Source: Bacteroidetes bacterium ADurb.Bin145
Lineage (GTDB): Bacteria; Bacteroidota; Bacteroidia; Bacteroidales; VadinHA17
Assembly (NCBI GenBank): GCA_002070505.1
Contig: MWDJ01000005.1
Location: 1 to 64,000, forward strand
DNA: 64,000 bases
Direction: 5' to 3'
The translations under genes and the position numbers were made by a program. Numbering within the stretch: position 1 is the stretch's first letter; each line of letters opens with the position of its first letter. A model generated the notes under the pieces. That model made no database searches and was not told the DNA's origin. It saw only the letters and a list, made by a program, of their open reading frames with translations. Positions 62,416-64,000 of the stretch are shown one piece after another.

Positions 62416-64000
62416 TCAAAAGCCTTCCATTTCGATAAATACGGTAGGGATCAGCAGAAAGAAGCAGATTATTATCAGAATGATCACCAGTGGAAGCACC
62501 CACCGGAACCATTTATCATAAGGGATTTTCGCAACGTTAAGGACTCCGAGAAGAACACCGGAAACAGGGGTAATAATATTTGTGATGCCGTCACCAAATT
62601 GAAAAGCCATAACTGCAGCCTGTCTTGACACGCCTATCAGATCAGAAAACTGCGACATCAGCGGCATTGTAAGTGCAGCTTTCGCTGAACCTGACGGCAT
62701 GACCAGGTTTATGAGATTCTGGACAGTGTACATCATGCTTATTGCCGCCATTTTACCGGCTCCGGAGATAGTTGATGTTAACCTGTAAAGAAGTGTGTCA
62801 ATTATCCTGCCGTTATTAAGTATAATGATTATCCCTCCGGCCAGGCCGACAATTATTGCTGCTGACTGAATGTCTTTTATTCCTTCAAGGAACAGTTTCG
62901 TTATCTTATTCGCCGGATAATTCATTGCGATACCCGAAATAATACCCATAGCAAAGAAAAGAGCGGCTATCTCCTTTATATACCACCCGAATCCCATCAC
63001 CCCGGTAATAAGTATTAAAATGGTGATGAGAAGTATCTGGAGAATAAAAAAATGGACCGATTTTTTCAGACTGATAATACCGGATATTGTAAATATTACA
63101 GTTATCAGGGGGAATGCAGGCAGGGTGAAATTCCTTTCTCCAACAGCTATGTTGGTAACAGGGAATCTGACCGAAGCTATTACCATCACTGTGACAATGA
63201 TGAAAAAAATGAGCCAGGAAGATAAGTATGGTTTTATAACTACCGGGTCAGTCGTTGTACTCCTGGCTTCAATCCAGTAATTATCGTCTGCCTTTACTAT
63301 CGACAGGGAAGGGTTCTTCTTTATCCGGCCTGCATACCGGAGAATAAACCAGAATCCTGCCAGATTGATTATTAACCAGCAGAATAAACGGTATTCTATA
63401 CCTGAAAACAGCGGCAGGTCTGACAATCCCTGAGCTATCCCGATAGTAAAAGGATTCAGGATAGCTCCTGCAAACCCGAGAGCTGCGGCCACAAAACACA
63501 GTGATACTCCGGTTATGGAATCATATCCCATTGAAATAGCAAGAGGTACAAAAATTACCACAAATGCTATCGTCTCTTCGCTCATCCCGAAGACAGCACC
63601 AAATATGCTGAAAATGATCATGATCATCAGAAAGATCAGATTATCAGCTCCTACTGCAGATATTATCCTGTAATGCTCAATACGTTTGCTGAATCTGATA
63701 ACTGAACGAATGGCCGAATCGATTGCCCTTGTTTCATTCACTATCCAAAAAGCTCCTCCGATAATAAGGATAAAGACTATTATATCTGCTTTATCGACAA
63801 ATCCGTCAAATAAAGAAGAGAATACCTGCCATGTCTGGGGATTCTTTTCTACAGGATGGAATGAACCTGCAATGACAACACTCCGATCAATGCCGTTTAC
63901 AGCGACTGTCTGCCTTTCATATTCTCCGCCCGGGACTATCCACGTAAGAATGGCAGAGAATACTATTATCCCGAAAACTATTACATACGTGTGTGGTATT
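62416..64000 (-). CDS. YfcC/DcuC-like membrane carrier, 5' end beyond the right edge
   Basis: Leftward gene, open to the right end of the window. The visible 528 residues begin IPHTYVIVFGIIVFSAILTW followed by IVPGGEY, the typical N-terminus of the YfcC family (C4-dicarboxylate anaerobic carrier group, PF03606), so only a handful of residues lie outside. A GTG at 63741 is an internal codon, not the start. About 12-14 membrane helices are visible, with VMPSGSAKAALTMPL as a conserved loop. Members exchange C4-dicarboxylates or basic amino acids; the substrate cannot be told. Fits a fermentative lifestyle. Confidence 0.88.
   Translation of the reverse strand, partial: IPHTYVIVFGIIVFSAILTWIVPGGEYERQTVAVNGIDRSVVIAGSFHPVEKNPQTWQVFSSLFDGFVDKADIIVFILIIGGAFWIVNETRAIDSAIRSVIRFSKRIEHYRIISAVGADNLIFLMIMIIFSIFGAVFGMSEETIAFVVIFVPLAISMGYDSITGVSLCFVAAALGFAGAILNPFTIGIAQGLSDLPLFSGIEYRLFCWLIINLAGFWFILRYAGRIKKNPSLSIVKADDNYWIEARSTTTDPVVIKPYLSSWLIFFIIVTVMVIASVRFPVTNIAVGERNFTLPAFPLITVIFTISGIISLKKSVHFFILQILLITILILITGVMGFGWYIKEIAALFFAMGIISGIAMNYPANKITKLFLEGIKDIQSAAIIVGLAGGIIIILNNGRIIDTLLYRLTSTISGAGKMAAISMMYTVQNLINLVMPSGSAKAALTMPLMSQFSDLIGVSRQAAVMAFQFGDGITNIITPVSGVLLGVLNVAKIPYDKWFRWVLPLVIILIIICFFLLIPTVFIEMEGF

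Noticed and set aside
63741..63743. GTG as the start of the right-edge carrier
   Set aside because: The frame continues without a stop to the window edge and includes the family's typical N-terminal residues, so this codon is internal.

Overview
The window looks like chromosomal DNA of an anaerobic, fermentative member of the Bacteroidota, most likely order Bacteroidales. The signs are type IX secretion (T9SS) C-terminal modules, gldF/gldG, FISUMP-domain proteins, a DUF3078 protein, lipid A synthesis (lpxB), promoters of the TTTG-N19-TAnnTTTG type, an almost complete absence of Shine-Dalgarno sites, and [FeFe]-hydrogenase chemistry. No rRNA, tRNA, CRISPR array, integrase, insertion sequence or phage gene was recognised. 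Genus and species cannot be named from the sequence.

Layout. 1-5.6 kb: an HlyD-type secretion adaptor cut by the left edge, a metallo-beta-lactamase/beta-CASP hydrolase, a YgjP-type metallopeptidase, a membrane metallophosphoesterase and a Nudix hydrolase. 5.6-18.6 kb: a hydrogenase and redox-signalling island. A leftward unit (2Fe-2S ferredoxin, PAS-fused sensory [FeFe]-hydrogenase, SpoIIE/PP2C phosphatase) diverges from a rightward unit (hydC-hydB-hydA, a sensory hydrogenase fused to a histidine kinase, a response regulator, a receiver-histidine kinase, rex, a ribF-like gene). Two tandem Rex-type operators lie in the divergent promoter region. 18.6-28.5 kb: amino-acid fermentation, with a tyrosine phenol-lyase-like enzyme, ADP-forming acyl-CoA synthetase, ACT-domain protein, phenylacetate-CoA ligase, aminotransferase and a four-subunit 2-oxoacid:ferredoxin oxidoreductase. 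28.5-38.9 kb: housekeeping genes (nadD, gmk, yicC, pheT, macro domain, UbiA-type prenyltransferase), a MATE transporter broken by one in-frame stop, a DUF3078 protein and a GNAT-like protein.

39-48.5 kb: a surface-protein region with three FISUMP paralogues that carry an internal T9SS-like module, an OmpA-family protein, an ankyrin protein, an FG-GAP-like T9SS protein and a beta-barrel remnant, separated by palindromic and tandem repeats. 48.5-58.2 kb: surE, a small membrane protein, lpxB, spoIID-like, gldF, gldG, a DUF4340 gene, dnaN, a DnaQ-type exonuclease and an FAH-family gene. 58.2-64 kb: an amidase lipoprotein, a nested palindromic repeat element, a small secreted protein, an efflux adaptor and a YfcC-type carrier cut by the right edge.

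How the parts fit (inference): amino acids are transaminated, the 2-oxo acids are oxidised to acyl-CoA with reduction of ferredoxin, and acyl-CoA synthetase makes ATP. Reduced ferredoxin and NADH would be handled by the HydABC-like complex, with Rex sensing NADH/NAD+ and two sensory hydrogenases passing a H2 or redox signal to a phosphatase and a two-component system. The main surprise is that the HydABC-like complex is degenerate at key sites: HydA lacks the proton-transfer cysteine, the conserved lysine and other H-cluster pocket residues, and HydB has lost three of the four cysteines of its N-terminal 2Fe-2S module. It may be a repurposed complex rather than a normal hydrogenase.
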